Positions 1-13,287 of a stretch of DNA of 64,000 nucleotides are shown here, piece by piece. The translations under genes and the position numbers were made by a program. This DNA comes from Macrostomum hystrix (Eukaryota; Platyhelminthes; Macrostomidae): NCBI GenBank assembly GCA_950097015.1, contig CATNEN010000029.1, positions 1,990,001 through 2,054,000 on the forward strand, given 5' to 3'. The notes beneath the pieces are model-generated. The model was not told the DNA's origin. It did no database searches and saw only the letters and a program-made list of their open reading frames with translations. Numbering within the stretch: position 1 is the stretch's first letter; every line of letters starts with the position of its first letter.

Positions 1-2142
1 TTCTGCAGTTAGAAACGAGAAATTGGGATTAAAAGCCTACGTCGTTTTCAACTTCTTACAAAATGCCCCTGCAGTTCAATAAACAAATTCACCGATGATT
101 TTTGCCTTGATTCCAATAACGCTGTATTTTGGGTCCCCAAATAAGTAGAAAATAATGGAATCCTATAGCGGCAGCTTATTATGAAGGCCAAGTATGAAAT
201 GCTTCTCTTCTGGATGTTGTTCGATAAATGCAAACTGTCCAACTCGGAGCGGGTGAGAGTACTGTCAGTATTTTGGCTGACTTGTATTTTTACTGTCTAA
301 CAGCTCCTGATGTTCACCGTTACAAAAGGTTGCTGCGGTCCCAAGGATCCAGGTTCCATGAGATGAAGCTCAAAAGCAACCCTAGGCCTCGGCGTCAAGA
401 TCTATGCTTCTATGCTCTAAAATTCTGGGCAGCAAAGCCTGAGCTTCTACGCCGATACATGACTCCAAGTAGTGAGCAGTGATTTTTGGCTAAAAGCTTA
501 ATATGCGTAAAGATTTCCTCTATTGCTTGTTCCTCTATTCCTCCATGGATAAATTAAATTCTATTATATTATCAATTTTTTAACATTTCTGATGCTTCTA
601 ATTCATTCTTTAATTAAGACGATTCTAATTAATCGTACTATTCGCGGATATACCCCTTAGCAGTCTTTGACCTGATTTTTCAGCTATATTACCGAGCGTT
701 AATTGCTATAGATCCCTGATACTGGTTCCCGGGCAGGTGGTCCCAATTATTTATGCCAAACTGAGTGTAAGAGAGAGAAAAACGCAGTACGGTAATGCGA
801 CCAGTATGGCAGTCCGACACCCAGCAAACATGTCCATCAGAAATCGCGCCAACGATACTTTCATTGCCTTGAAATTTTCTTTCTCTCTGAATAAGTTTTT
901 ATTATCGACAAAATACCAAACTGTTTATTGCACGCTAAATATAAAACAAAGCAGTGTTGTTGTTAGAAAAAAATCGTTTAGTATTGAGTTCTCTCATAAA
1001 AAAATGCCCATGTTATTAGAAATAAAGAGCGAGCCTGAATACATCGTCACGTCATGAATACCGGCCTAATAAATCAATTTATATATCGTCAACATGTATG
1101 ATGAAACTAATTATAAAGGATCTTTCTAGTTTAAATTATAAAATTAATGAGTTTAGACTATTTTATTTAATTCGTAGCAAATTATGTATAAAGAAGACAA
1201 GTTTAATACTTTACGCTCAAGAGACACATTTTTGCTGATACCTGCTTATTCGATCAATTGTCGAGACAAGTCAAGATGTCAACATCACGGAGGGCAGTGA
1301 GGCGCATGCACAGCTGGCACAGAGTGCTGGTCTGACAAGTAAGATAAATTGTGGGTCTTATTAATAAATATTAATATTTACATTTGCTTTTATGCTACTT
1401 CTTCAGTAGTTGTCATGCTTTAGCTCAGTATCGAGAATCTGAGAAGTCCTAGACTTAGTTAGAATTTATAACAAAACAAATTATAGGTATTAAAAATTAT
1501 CAATACTTTCTAGAGTAGACGCTAACAGCTCTAAACACGTTATTTTTTTAACGCTGATTAGTAGCACTAAAAATGCATGATGTAAAATAAATTAGTTTCA
1601 AACTAAAATTTAAAGTTCAAATTTCCAACTAATGAACGGCGGTCGGCGGACCATGTTCATCATACGGAGCTTATAAAGCATTTTTGCTAAAAGCGCGCTA
1701 AGGCGCTGTCAGGATTTAGACATAATTTTTTATGTGAAGTAAGGGATCTAATTCATTTATTTTTATTTTACATTTTATACTATTGTAGAGCAAAGAATTC
1801 AAAATATGTAATCGTATGAGTCGTAGACCTAATCCCAGTCTTTTCTGGCCGAATGAAACACCACATAGCTCCACTGCCTTGATAAAATCTGGTTGATGCT
1901 CCTTGGCTTTGTAGCAGCATAGCTAGAAACAAAGGTAGGCCTAGTATATTGTAGTATAGGGGCAGTTGATTGGGAGCATCTATATCTGATATCTGTATCA
2001 TGTATGCTTGATGAGCAGCATTCTAATTTCAGGCAGGGCCTATTTAATGTCAGTGTCCATCAGTGAAGCATTGTTATTAACATTTTTGTTTTCATTTGCA
2101 TTTAATATAGTCTAGTGCTTGCTAATTTTTTTAAATTATAGT
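1..2142. other. Gene-free AT-rich sequence
   Basis: No open frame here resembles a protein family I know. The longest candidates, at 228-482 and 737-1057 on the + strand, have no domain-like pattern and no convincing splice context. The stretch is AT-rich, with no tandem array and no tRNA-like boxes. It could be intergenic or part of a long intron of a gene lying outside the window. Confidence 0.6.
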
Positions 2143-3421
2143 CAGAAGTGCTTATTACCATGGTCCCATGCCAATAATTTTCTGCTTATCCACGTGGCAG
2201 CTTGTATGAATAGGTCTACTTTTAAGTCCCTACCTATTCTTCTCTGAGCATTAGGCTTTTGCTTCAGAGTATAGTGCATAGTGTACACTACCAATGCATA
2301 GGGTAATGTATCATCAACCAAACAGTGTATCTTCAAAACCGAACAAGATTTTTGACTCCTTCCTTGGTCTTATGCAAGACAGAAACAAGCTATTGTATTT
2401 CACAGAACAACTATTTTGAATGTCAATGAAATTATTTACAAGCTAAGGCATGACATACAATGAAGCATTAAAAGGAAAGAAAGATATGGATGTTTCAGTA
2501 GAAATTTTTTATCACAAAAGCATACTTTTTGATAGCATTTTTTCAGCATGTACTTTAGACTAAGATTGTATGTGGTTGCTTTCCAATTAAATTATCATAA
2601 ATGTAGTTTTTTATGGAGCATGAAAAATGCTTTCAAATGATATAATTCATGATAGATCACTCCTTAAAATAAGATTAAACCACTCACTCAAATTTTAAAA
2701 CTGAACATCAAATTCTCTGTTTGGTTTGAAGATACATGAAAATCATTGTTTGGTTTTAGATGAAAAACATGAATAACTTTTTTCTATTTGACAAAATTGC
2801 AAAAGCAGATACCATTTAGAAAGACAAAACAGTTTTCTATAACTTGGCTTTTGATTTATCATGATATCTTAAATAGAAAATCTGTAGCTTAGGTTTGAAG
2901 TTTAAAAATGCATATTCTTGTTTGGTTGATGATACATTACCCTAGTGTAAAAGAATAACAATGATGTATAATGTGTGATGAGTTTGGTGCTGACTAGAAT
3001 TCTGCTGGTTGAGTTGTATGATTTTCTTTGATAGACTTTACTTTTTAAGTCAATATAATTCAAATGAAAACACGTAACAATGACAAAATATTTAGTAAGT
3101 TGTTATTAAAATAATTAAAACGGATAACATTAATGTTGGTTAATGAATGTGTAGGTCAAAATGTAGAACACAGTCATAACATACTGGCAACTTTGTTGAT
3201 CTATTGGCTTAAGGGTTCAACAAAACGTTCAAACCCGAAAAGGCCTCATTTCAAAGAACAGAACCATGTGGATAAAATTGAAATTAATGGCACCGCATTT
3301 TTATATATGAGTTTTAGACCTATTCATACAAGCTGCTGTGTGGATAAGCAGAAAATTATCAGCACGGCTCCGTGTGGATAAAATTGAAAATATCGGCATG
3401 CAACTGTGGGAATAAGCTCTG
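2143..3421. repeat. Fold-back (long inverted-repeat) element
   Basis: The two ends are inverted copies of each other. The left end starts CAGAAGTGCTTATTACCATG at 2143 and the right end, read on the minus strand from 3421, starts CAGAGCTTATTCCCACAG. Further in, 2169-2219 pairs with about 3315-3358, including ATTTTCTGCTTATCCAC and GCTTGTATGAATAGGTC. An inner pair at 2299-2323 and 2919-2942 (TGATGATACATTACCC) is exact. The right arm holds a partial internal duplication of the GTGTGGATAA segment, and the middle has further GTTTGGTT-GAAGATACA copies near 2718 and 2748. I see no coding capacity and no matching target duplication. The best reading is a fold-back DNA transposon or large MITE. Confidence 0.6.
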
Positions 3422-3586
3422 CCATTGCAGTCTCTATGTCAGTGACAATACATAGCAAACTCACATTGCTAGGCCTACCTTCAACTGATCAGACTGAAAT
3501 TCAGCTGTAAAATAGTGAACAATAGAAAATTAGCTACTAAGACTAAAAAAAGTCTAAGTCTAATCACAGCACTGATCATCAGTACC

Positions 3587-5897
3587 CAGTGTTGGGCCCA
3601 TTACTTAAAAAGTATCACTTTAAGATGATATTCCAGTACCAATACTCTAAAATGTATCAGTGAGATTTGTTGGTCCAATACCAAAAACTAAGTATCGCCA
3701 ATACTTTAAACTGATACTTAGTCCAATTACCAATATATAATTTCCTTACTTTCTGCATCTGTCAAGCCTAAAATTGAAGAAAAGTTTTTAATAAGTTCAT
3801 TCTTAGATGCTAAAGATTCTAGTGAGACATGGCTGACCAGAGAATAAGATTAAATTGGTAATATATTTTTATGAATTGAAAGTAAATTTATTTTAATTAA
3901 AGTAAAACTATAAGTTGCCATTGCAATAACTCACTAATTAAATTTAAGGTGACTATGTTCTAATACAGGTTAAAATAAAATAAATAAAATTAGAAAATAA
4001 CTTGATGTAGTAGTTTTAGTTGTATTTACTAACTAGTTAGTCAAAGTTGTGGACTCATTGTTAGTTGTCACTCATCAATAATGACAGTGAGTGTTCAGAA
4101 TCAGAACAGTAACTTAATATAATGTTTAATTTTGATCAATTAAACATTGATCAAAATCAAAATAAAAAAATTTACTGTTAAATTAGGTAATTAACATACT
4201 TTTGTATTTTTGTTACTATCTTTAATCCTTTCCAGGCTTTTTAGCCAAAAAGCTAAGATGTATTAGTACTAAAATAAATATATTAGATTATTGGACTATT
4301 GGCCAGACAAGAAAACAGCAAGGGACAGGCAAGCAGACAGGGAAGGCCATATAACAATACAACTTGCACTTTGACAGTGCTGTGGAGATCAATGTTATTT
4401 TTGTTTAGGTGCCATGTTGTAAAACTTCATGCAACTTCATGAGTCTTCATAGAAAAAAATTATGTGTTTAGTGTGACAGAATAATAAGCCCATTTGAAGA
4501 GGCTCATACCAGTGATATGGCCTACTTTTATTTAATAGAGAAAGAGGTTGAGCAAATTCTGGTTTAGACAAATCAAGGTGTTGACAGACCAGAGTGTATA
4601 GAGCATACAGGTGGTATAAATAAAGAGGGAGGGTTAGAAAGTGGGGTAGGTCCAAAGGGCACAAAGAAAATCAATAATTATGAACCAAACAGGCTGCAAG
4701 GTCAGGGCCATGGAATGGGATCAAAATACTAGTATCATGAAAATAGGCTACAATATTTCTGTATCAATATTGGTTATTTGCATAAAAGAACATAATAAAG
4801 ATCAACCAAGATTATTTAGAAGTTGATTGCTTTCTGTATCTTTCTAGTCAGTGACCAAGTGCAAGCAGCAGACCAGGCATATGGTTCATAATGGCTATTA
4901 GAAAATTGACAAGGTTTCCTAAGTCTGAAGAACTAATAGGTAATTGCTTTATACTTGTCAAAAGCCTGAATTTAAAACTTTCACATGGGCAATTTTCCAA
5001 ATGTTATTAACAACCTCAACAAAAAGAAAACAAAGTTAGCTATATCTGAATTTCTAATTGGCAATTGTCCATTAATATGTAGAGCAGCAACAAAAAATAA
5101 AAAATATCTAACATCAGCTTCACCTTTTGGCACTCTACTGAAAAGTCACCCATTTTGCTGGGTTTTTTTTCTTGCTTAATGAAAAATGGTTTCAGTGGAA
5201 GTCTGGATTTAAATTCCTGACCTAAAGTTATGATGATGCTATTATTTATGTCTGGTGTAAGAGGCAACACAATAGCTAGCAACATATTAAATGAACAAAT
5301 TAGGAAAATATTTAGGATGCATGGTAATACAAACAATGCAATATGTTACTAATACAATCAAAATATGCAAAAATAGCAAAAAACTTCAAGAAGCACTTGA
5401 TTGAAGAAAATTGATTATTATATCAAGATTCTTGGTAAAATTATATGCTTACTTTTATTTTATATTGGTGAAATCTTGTGCATTGCATTAAATTACATCA
5501 CATTGTATCTGGGTCCCCAGACTTACAAAGAATCAAGTGTCAAATTTATGCTTCCAAGTAATGTTAGTATTGTAGTCTAACTTTAATAGATTTCATTTGG
5601 GATGGATAAACATATTTGACTACAATTACAAGTACCTTAAGCTTTTTAATTATTAATCAACAGTTGAATTTTAATTGAACATTGAATCAAAGTAAGTATT
5701 CCACATTGCTCACAAATATAACATAGCATATATTCATATTTGACTGCAAATAAGAAGGTTGAGACTAGAGTTTTACCTAAACTTTTCTTAGTTTTTTAAA
5801 AACTTATATAATTGAAAGTAGCTACTATTGAAAGTAGTATGCTTAGCATAAAATGTTACTTTTTATAAGTAACTAGGTAACTGGGATTCCTGGGAAG
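3587..5897. mobile_element. Possible non-autonomous hAT-like element (eroded)
   Basis: At 3587 the sequence CAGTGTTGGGCCCATTACTT followed by AAAAAGTATC is of the kind that begins many hAT-superfamily DNA transposons (CAGTG terminus, TTACTT-AAAAAGTA subterminal motif). Near 5849-5897 GTTACTTTTTATAAGTAACT and a following GTAACTGGGATTCC resemble the opposite end in inverted orientation, but the last bases have diverged and I could not find a matching target duplication. No transposase frame is visible between them. The left end is the better-supported part; the right boundary is a guess. Confidence 0.3.
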
Positions 5898-7658
5898 CTG
5901 ACAAGCTGTGTCTCTTTAGTTCTATCTTACCTTTCCCCACCACCTCTTTGCCTGATAATGATAAAAAGAGAAGGAACAAGTGGCTTCGCATTTTTCTAAC
6001 ACGGCATATTTCACAGGAGTTGTGTGTGTGTATGTGTCTAGCGCCTTGTGGACTCCTGGATTTGTCTTCGTTAGTCTTCTATGTTGGGTCTTCTTCAACG
6101 TCTTCATTCTAATCCTATCGTGTATGCCCGCTGGTATTTGTCTTATCAGGTAGGGAAGATTGGTAGCTAACCACTGTGCACACAGATTTTATGTTTTTAT
6201 TATGCTTTTCTATGCAGCATTGTAGTAAAAACTTTTGCCTTTTGGCCAAAGCCCCTCCCTAATGATAAACAGGGATAGGAAAGACAAAGTGGAGTGCATG
6301 TAGTTTGGTTGGCTATAATTCTCCTTCTCCTTTCTTTACATCATTCTTTACCTATGGCTACATCAGGATTTGCATTTACATAAGGGTCGGCATTTGCCTG
6401 TGTGTTTGTGTTTTTTCTTGTTCAATACATTGTGTAATGTCCGCTTCCTAAGCCAAGTTAATTGTTAGCCTATTTAATGTCTCTATAAGAAATTTAACTC
6501 TAACTGAATAAATATTTTTACCTACGTCATAAAACGCTATAAATATTGAACGGTTTTTTATCAACTATAATCAAACTTCGCAGTCAATGATCAGCACATA
6601 CTACTAGCAGACTAACTGACATTTTATTGACAAGCAGTACGACAACCGGAGTTTGCTCGGAGTAAAAGACGTGTGGGGTCTGGTGTCCATTTATTAATAA
6701 AGCTTCTCTCTGTCGCTGTCCCTCCCCCACCAACTCTAGCCACTACCATACCCATTTTACCCCCCCACCCTCTTGTAAGTCCGTTAAATGATTGACGCGC
6801 CCCGGAGCCGGGCAGTCGCGTGGCCATTGGTTGAAAGCCGACTCTCCAACCGAGGCCGCCTTGGCTTATAGACTGGGGGTGGGGGAGAGGGCTCTGAATG
6901 GCGCCCGAGCTGATCTGCCGTCGCTGATAACCAGAGGAGGGGCCGGTGCCTGAAAGAGAGAGACCTACGGGTCCCTAATAAGAGATAGAGAAAAAACTAG
7001 AAAGATAGATTGATATTATAGAAATCTAGGAGGTCCAACACGCCGGCTGTCCAGCCGCCCGCCTCTATTTCAGATTTGCTTTGCTGCTTCTTGGCTTTGC
7101 CCGAACTCTTTTTCTTTTTCATCCCTACTAGGGCCACCTTTGGACCACCTTTTCTTCTCCTCCTTCAGCTTCCTGATAGCAATCTCGACGCGCGCCAGCC
7201 CGACGGGGGGTTCTCTTCCTCCACCCGCCTCCTACGACTCTTAGCGGGCCTTTCTTTGGCTTTTCTAGTTGCTTTTTCCTCACCCCTGCCTTTCCTCCCT
7301 ATCAGGCGGCCTCAGGTCCCCCGCCCCTCCCTTCCTCCCTGCGTCAAAGCCTCGAATCGGTGGCCCAGTGAGAGAGGGCAGAGAGAGAGAGGCGCAAACG
7401 GGGCGAAGAAAAAGAAACACTAGCCTCCCGCCCCACCGCCCAGATAGGATAAAAACAAAAGGAAGTGGCAGAGCTGTGTAAGACCTGCTAAAAGTGTCAC
7501 TATAACTTGGACTCCGCAATCATTGCGTCTGGTTGATGCATTGTGCTCTGAATTGATTCCACAGTCACCGCAGTCAGTGTACGCTGGCAGAGCTGGCAGA
7601 CAGCAGCCCGCACCATCATCCTCATCATCGGCAGCAGCAACATTATACGTCGTCGCCT
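5898..7658 (+). promoter_or_regulatory. Upstream / 5' UTR region of the inhibitory Smad gene
   Basis: Base composition changes here from AT-rich to GC- and polypyrimidine-rich (about 6.6-7.5 kb), as expected on approaching a promoter and 5' UTR. No TATA box is placed convincingly. Frames in this stretch, for example 7076-7423, are low-complexity proline/serine/arginine translations and are not supported as genes. The transcription start cannot be fixed by eye. Confidence 0.35.
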
Positions 7659-8175
7659 ATGTTCTCCTGCCTTGCCACATCGCCGAAGAAGAAGTTGTTG
7701 AGCAAGAAGCAGTTGCTGTCACCGTCGATTGGTGGCGGCGGAGGCGGCAAGATTTCAACGCGCAAGCTTCTAGCTCGCGTTCTGCCGCCCAGACCATTGC
7801 CTGCTGTCGATGCAGCCGACGATTCCGACAGCAGCGGCGGTGGCCGAGCCGGCGACGGTGACCTGCACAGTCAGCTGCACGCCCTATTGAAGCACATTCA
7901 ACGTAGCGGCGGAGACCGGCTGGCTAAGCTGGCGCACGCGATAGAAACCGGAGCATCCGGCGCCACCGACTGCGTCCGTCTTGACCCCGTTGGCCTCGAA
8001 CTGCAGCTTGGCCGACACCGGGTCAACGCTCGCCAGTTGTGCCTGCGCGCCTGGCGCTATCCGGACCTGTCCGCCGTTGAGATTCTGACACCGTTCACCG
8101 ACACCTGCTGCAGTAGGCGGGCTGGCCAGTGCATAAATCCGTTTCATTTTTACCGGACTGTGAGCGCCGCGCCTG
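7659..8175 (+). CDS. SMAD6/7: Inhibitory Smad (SMAD6/7-like), exon 1: N-terminus and MH1 domain
   Basis: This exon encodes residues 1-172 of an I-Smad, a nuclear/cytoplasmic antagonist of BMP/TGF-beta receptor signalling. The ATG at 7659 gives MFSC, recalling the MF start of vertebrate SMAD7. A Gly/Ser/Arg-rich leader is followed by a divergent MH1 domain at about residues 68-167. Visible MH1 hallmarks are LCLRAWRYPDL (compare LCKVFRWPDL of SMAD7) and the Cys/His zinc site in TDTCCSRRAGQCINPFHFYR. The 5' splice site is CTG|GTGAGT after 8175 and leaves phase 1, which matches the acceptor of the MH2 exon at 18619 (codon GAC across the junction). A second possible donor, after 8159, would leave phase 0 and does not match. 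The divergent MH1 is typical of I-Smads, not receptor Smads. Confidence 0.85.
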
Positions 8176-10261
8176 GTGAGTTCCTATGCCAGCCACTGGC
8201 GCTTGTAACTAATTGTAATTCATCCCAGTTACTGTAGGACTTATTTACGACAGTTCCCAGTGTGAATTGTCATCTTTGCCAAGAATGCTCTGCTGTATAA
8301 GCGTGTGTGAGTCACACTATATGTTAGGTAGGATCAAGAAATCACTAGTTGGGAGTAGTAGCGGATCTCGATATATTGCAGCAGGGAAATAGGGATTTAG
8401 CAGCATGGGATCGATCGTAAATAAGGAAATGGCCTTTTCTGTTTCCCCACTCCATGGCTATGTCTGCATTGCCCAGGCGCTCTCTCTCTTCTTAACTGAT
8501 ATCGCCCCGGTCCCAAATCCCAATTGAGGAGCGAGAGCGCGTGGGAGTCGCCTGACTGGAGCCATCGTTGGTCGGATTCTCCTCCCGCCTCTTTCCTTGC
8601 CTAAGCTCCCCCGTGTCTGCATGGTTCTGGGTCTGCAAAAAATACTCTGCCAGCCCCAGCCAGCCTGCTATAGTCTGGCCCTCACCTCACGAAGTCTCCA
8701 GGTATTACCTGTGTATAGCTAGATCTGCGTTAATTAAATCCGCAAACGCTTCGCATGCAGGCCAGGGCGCCATGCGTCTCGTTCGCTACCATCGCTTCCC
8801 CTATCAAATATATAGGCAAATCCCAGGGTTGAGGCCTCAATCTAGATGCGTCTCTTTCAAAAGCCTCATATAAAGTGTAATAATCCCACTTGCAGAATCC
8901 GGCGATAAATGTTTTTTCGTTTTTTTTCATTTGATATCTTTACTCTGTGGCGCCTTCTTGTCGTGTTTCGCCCCGTCTGTCTAATCTCTTGGGGATTATT
9001 CTGTTGATTTCAATCTCAAATTAGACTCTGAGACTGTCTACATCTGCGCTGCACGTGGCTGGCGGATTCGGTTGGTATAAAGCAACTACTAATAAAATTG
9101 TGTTAGACTTCTTTGTCTCACCTGCACCCTGACCTCTAGCTGTTGTCAGTTAGTTAGTCTTTGTATATGGAGACGCATTGCTATTGACTAGCCCTAATTT
9201 AGTCTCAGGTTATCAGCTAGAGCTCTTGAGCTCTCTCTCGCTTCTCTCTTTTCACGTCTTCATTCCCTTCAATAAAATAGCTTCATCGATCTTGAGTCCT
9301 GTCAGTCAGGTAGCTGTAGTATATGCGTGTCTGTCTCCAGTATCTGCATTGTGAACCCTGGACTTTCTAGACTCTAGGATACATACCAACCCTCCTTAAC
9401 TGTTCCGTCGCTTAGAATGTGGCGGTTCTTTTCTATACTTGTAACAGTCTCTTAATTTCGGTTAAAAAAATAAGGACGCGTGACGGGTCTATAAGTCGTC
9501 CAAGCTTGATTTATAATATTGCTTCCTGGTGTTATACATGTCTATTATAGAAGCTGTCCTATGGCGTGTGCGTATCTGTGCGTGCGATCATGTTATTCTT
9601 CTTATTGCTTCCTTCTAATTTAACCTAAGCGGTGGTCTCTGTTCCTTAGATCTTTCTTTCTGTCTGATCTGCGAGTCAAATCTGGCTCATTCTATACGAC
9701 AGCTCAAACTTTGCTGTCCATCAAACCGCCTGGGGGTCGGGGGTCGCGCCGATAATTTGAAGACCTTATCTGCCTTTCTGGCTTTTGCTGCTTTCTCCGA
9801 CAGTCATCCGCGTCTTCAGTGGTCTCTTTATTGCGCCGCTGTGTCTATGTGGAATGTAATTTGCGTGATTTCAACCCTATGGTCAAGCTAGAATACAAGA
9901 ACTTATCTCATCTTTTGTTATTTGACGACAAAAAGAGAGATTATTAAGTGCCAAGTGAGTTTTTTCTCTACGCGTCGCGTCTTGAAATAGAAACGTTGAA
10001 CAATAAAGCTAGTTCAAGCAAACATTGCTTTTAGATTAGCCATTTCGTTTTTTAGCCTGTAAATTTTTAGCTTGTTTCAAACCCATACAGCTAAGCCTGA
10101 TTTGATATTTGTTGAACTCTTGTCTTAATCTGTGACTAGACTAGATGATTGAAAAGTCTAAATATTTACAGAATAAGTTAGCTCATTTATACACGTACTT
10201 AGTCGAATAATCACCTCCATATCTTGCTTTGGTGCTTTGAGCTTTTAGTTGACGAAACTTC

Positions 10262-10640
10262 GTGTTTTTTTAGAAGCTTAGGGTTTTTTTATAGTTGGGG
10301 TTTTGTGAAGCTTAGGGTTTTGTGAAGCATATGGTTTTGTCAAGCTTAGGGTTTTGTGAATCTTAGGGTTTTGTCAAGCTTAGGGTTTTGTGAATCTTAG
10401 GGTTTTGTGAATCTTAGGGTTTTGTGAAGCATAGGGTTTTGTCAAGCTTAGGGTTTTGTGAAGCATAGGGTTTTGTGAAGCTTAGGGTTTTGTGAATCTT
10501 AGGGTTTTGTGAATCTTATGGTTTTGTGAAGCATAGGGTTTTGTGAATCTTAGGGTTTTGTGAATCTTAGGGTTTTGTGATGCTTCGGGTTTTTTGAAGC
10601 CCGGGTTTTTTTATGTTTGTGATTTTGTGAAGCCTAAGGT
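10262..10640. repeat. 17-bp minisatellite with TTAGGGTTTTG core
   Basis: About 20 copies of a 17-bp unit, AGCTTAGGGTTTTGTGA, with variants AATCTTAGGG, AGCATAGGG and a few G-to-T changes. Copies decay at both ends into GGGTTTTTTTATAG and AAGCCCGGGTTTTTTTATG. It lies inside the Smad intron. The unit is not a telomere repeat, but TAGGGTT inside it is a core recognised by telomeric Myb-type proteins. Confidence 0.9.
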
Positions 10641-11367
10641 TTATGTGAGTTTAGGGTTATTAGTTTTTTAGGTCTACGTTTTAGAAATACGAGCTTGTTT
10701 TCTATTAAGCTTTGTGATTCCTCATATTTGTGAATCTTCGCCTCTTTCTAAATAGTTAATGGAGTTCGCTTTTAGCAAAAGTGGCTAATGATCGAGTGTC
10801 TGTTCTTTTTATCTGTCTGTGTATACGACGTAATAGATAGATGGCTAGGAGGAAAGAATTGAGAGCAGAAATTGAGTGGAGTGGCTAACGAGCTAGTCTC
10901 CCTTTTTTAAGCCTTGAAAGACAAAAAAGTAAAGTAATTAAAAGCAATGGAGTTAGTTTGTTTTAGAGTTGGACAGGAAAGGAACAACAAACAGTAAATG
11001 AGAGGACAGAGAGGCAAGGAGCGGAGGCTAGCGAAAGCAAAGGTTAAAAACGAGAAGGCAGAGAATAGAAAAAGAGCGGACAGGCAGACGGTTAGCAACT
11101 GAGCGCCACTATACAAGAAGAGATTGCAATGCAATTGCCTTCAAACGCACCCCCCGCCGCAGGCTTTCAAAGCCAAATGAGCAGGTGAATGAGTGAAAGC
11201 TGTCCCGGTCTTTTTAAGCCTAGACGGCATGGCGGCGCCCTTAAGGACCGCCTGCAAAAACTATAGGGGCTTTCGATCCACGAGGGGAGTGAGGGGAGAG
11301 ACCGCGAAAGTTAAGGGGGTTCGTCCACCTTCTCCTCCTCTCTCCACTCAATCCGCCTGACGCCGCC

Positions 11368-11369
11368 GC

Positions 11370-11406
<37 letters not shown>
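11368..11406. repeat. (GCC)n trinucleotide repeat
   Basis: A near-perfect run of GCC units inside the Smad intron, next to GCCGCTGCTGCC. It produces poly-Gly or poly-Ala in translation and explains the open frames overlapping it. Confidence 0.9.
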
Positions 11407-11407
<1 letters not shown>

Positions 11408-13150
11408 GCCACCGCCACAAAGTGGCTTAGCCGCACAGCCTGACGATACAAAGAATATAGAGATCCACAGAGAGACACAGAGTGGCGCTGGGGGTTTATG
11501 TTGGTTCGAAGATGCCTGATCGAGACGAGGATCGCTGGGGGGTGACCGCGGCTTTTTTGGCTGGGCTGGCGCCCCCTTAATGACGGGCCAGACAAGTTTT
11601 CTGGCGCGCTGCGCTTCCAGACTAGGGATGGAAATAAGTGGAGAATGGGGAAATGGGTGGAATGGAGAGGAGTGGTGGGGGCGAATCAGGCCTTCGCTTG
11701 ACCTCCCTGGAATTGGGAAGCGCCCCCCTCCATTCTTGGTTTTCGTTTTTCTAAGGTCTCGGCTGGGCGACTAATTGGCTTGGTTAAAGCACTTAAAAAT
11801 TGGGTCTCGTGGCTTTCGGTCTGAGACGGCTGGGAAATTTTTCTCTCATGAAAATCTTCGGGCCGTATTGTCCGCCATCTCTGTCAATCTTTCCTCTTTC
11901 GAGATCATTTCAAATTGGCGTTTTCTCAACCTGTTCTGTCTCCATGTTCTGTCTCCCTCTCTCCAAATCAGATCTGTCTCAGATTTCATCGGCGCGACTC
12001 TTGTCTGTCTGTACTGGTTGTTTCCCCACTTATCTTCTGGAGTGTGAGACACTGCTTAGATACCGACTATCCATCAATAAACCGCTTATGCGACTCGTAA
12101 TATAAATTATAAGGACAGTGCGCGATGGCACAATGGATTTTTCACCGAGAAAGTTAAAATGCGGTCAGTTCGGGCCATCGGGCTTCGGTTGGGTAGGCTT
12201 GGCGTCGCTGTCTGGTAGAGAAGCAGTCTAATGAAACATGACAGGTTTGCTTTTTTTGCAACCAGGCCGCTTATCTAACCCCGTTCCCCGCCGCCATTTC
12301 CCGAATCCCTATCAGGGATCTGCAACCCCATTTTTCTCTAGGCTTTTTTTTCTCCTGTTGCTCCTAATGACGCTGCCGACGTCGTCTGGCCCGGAGCTCG
12401 CTGCCATAATTCTTTGCGGCTAGCCGTGTGTTATTAGAGGCTTAAAATAATGGCGCCAAAGATTTAGGAAATTGGGAATAGCCTTACCCTAGACAGATCT
12501 CTCTATCCCCTGTCTAAAGCTCTGGCCTCGCAAAGTCTATCTCATGCCTGCGCCGGCGAGGGCCTTCCAACTATTTGTTGTTGCACTTATCATCGTCTTC
12601 GCTTTCTTATTCTCTGCATTATTCTTTTCTCGCTGGGTTTTGTGCTGCCATTGAGCCAAAGTGGCCGGAACCGAAACGCTAGTTATTAACCGCAAAACTG
12701 AGGGCCGGCCTCTTAAAACAAGCCGATAATGACGCGCACAGATACTGGCATTACTGTCAATTCTGCTATTTAAAATGAGTGGCGGCATTAGCTTAATGGG
12801 CAATCAACAGGCAGCGCACACTTGAAATGGTTTCTTATTTTTTATAAGGCGCCACCTCCTGCCCTCCATGGTGCGACAGGTCGGTTGGCGGGCCCCGAGG
12901 GTGGCCCGGGTCCCTGTTAGACTGTCTCTGCTTCTCCCCCCTCAATTCATTTTCTTCATTTGTCTGAACTGCTGCTAAACCATTCAGTCTCCTTTCGCCT
13001 CTTGCTTAGTAGCGGTGAGGAGGCCATGCAGAAAGAAAAAGTCGCAATTCGTGTTGTGTCTCGGTGTGTCTCTTTGGCCCTCCGCATGCCCCCTCATTCT
13101 CTGTCTGTCTCTTCTGTCCCTCACTGTTTAGTTAGGGACCCTCTCATAGC

Positions 13151-13255
13151 CAGAGAGAGAGAGAGAGAGAAAGACAGAGAACCCTCCGACAGACAGGCAC
13201 CTTGGCGTGAGGGGGTAGAAGAAAGAGGGACAGGGAGTGCTGCTGCAGCTGCGGC

Positions 13256-13287
<32 letters not shown>

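Noticed and set aside
228-482. 84-codon frame near the left end
   Set aside because: No domain, no splice partner and no compositional shift; kept out as unsupported.
10262-10640. Interstitial telomere
   Set aside because: The period is 17 bp with TTTTGTGA between TTAGGG motifs, so it is not a telomere tract.
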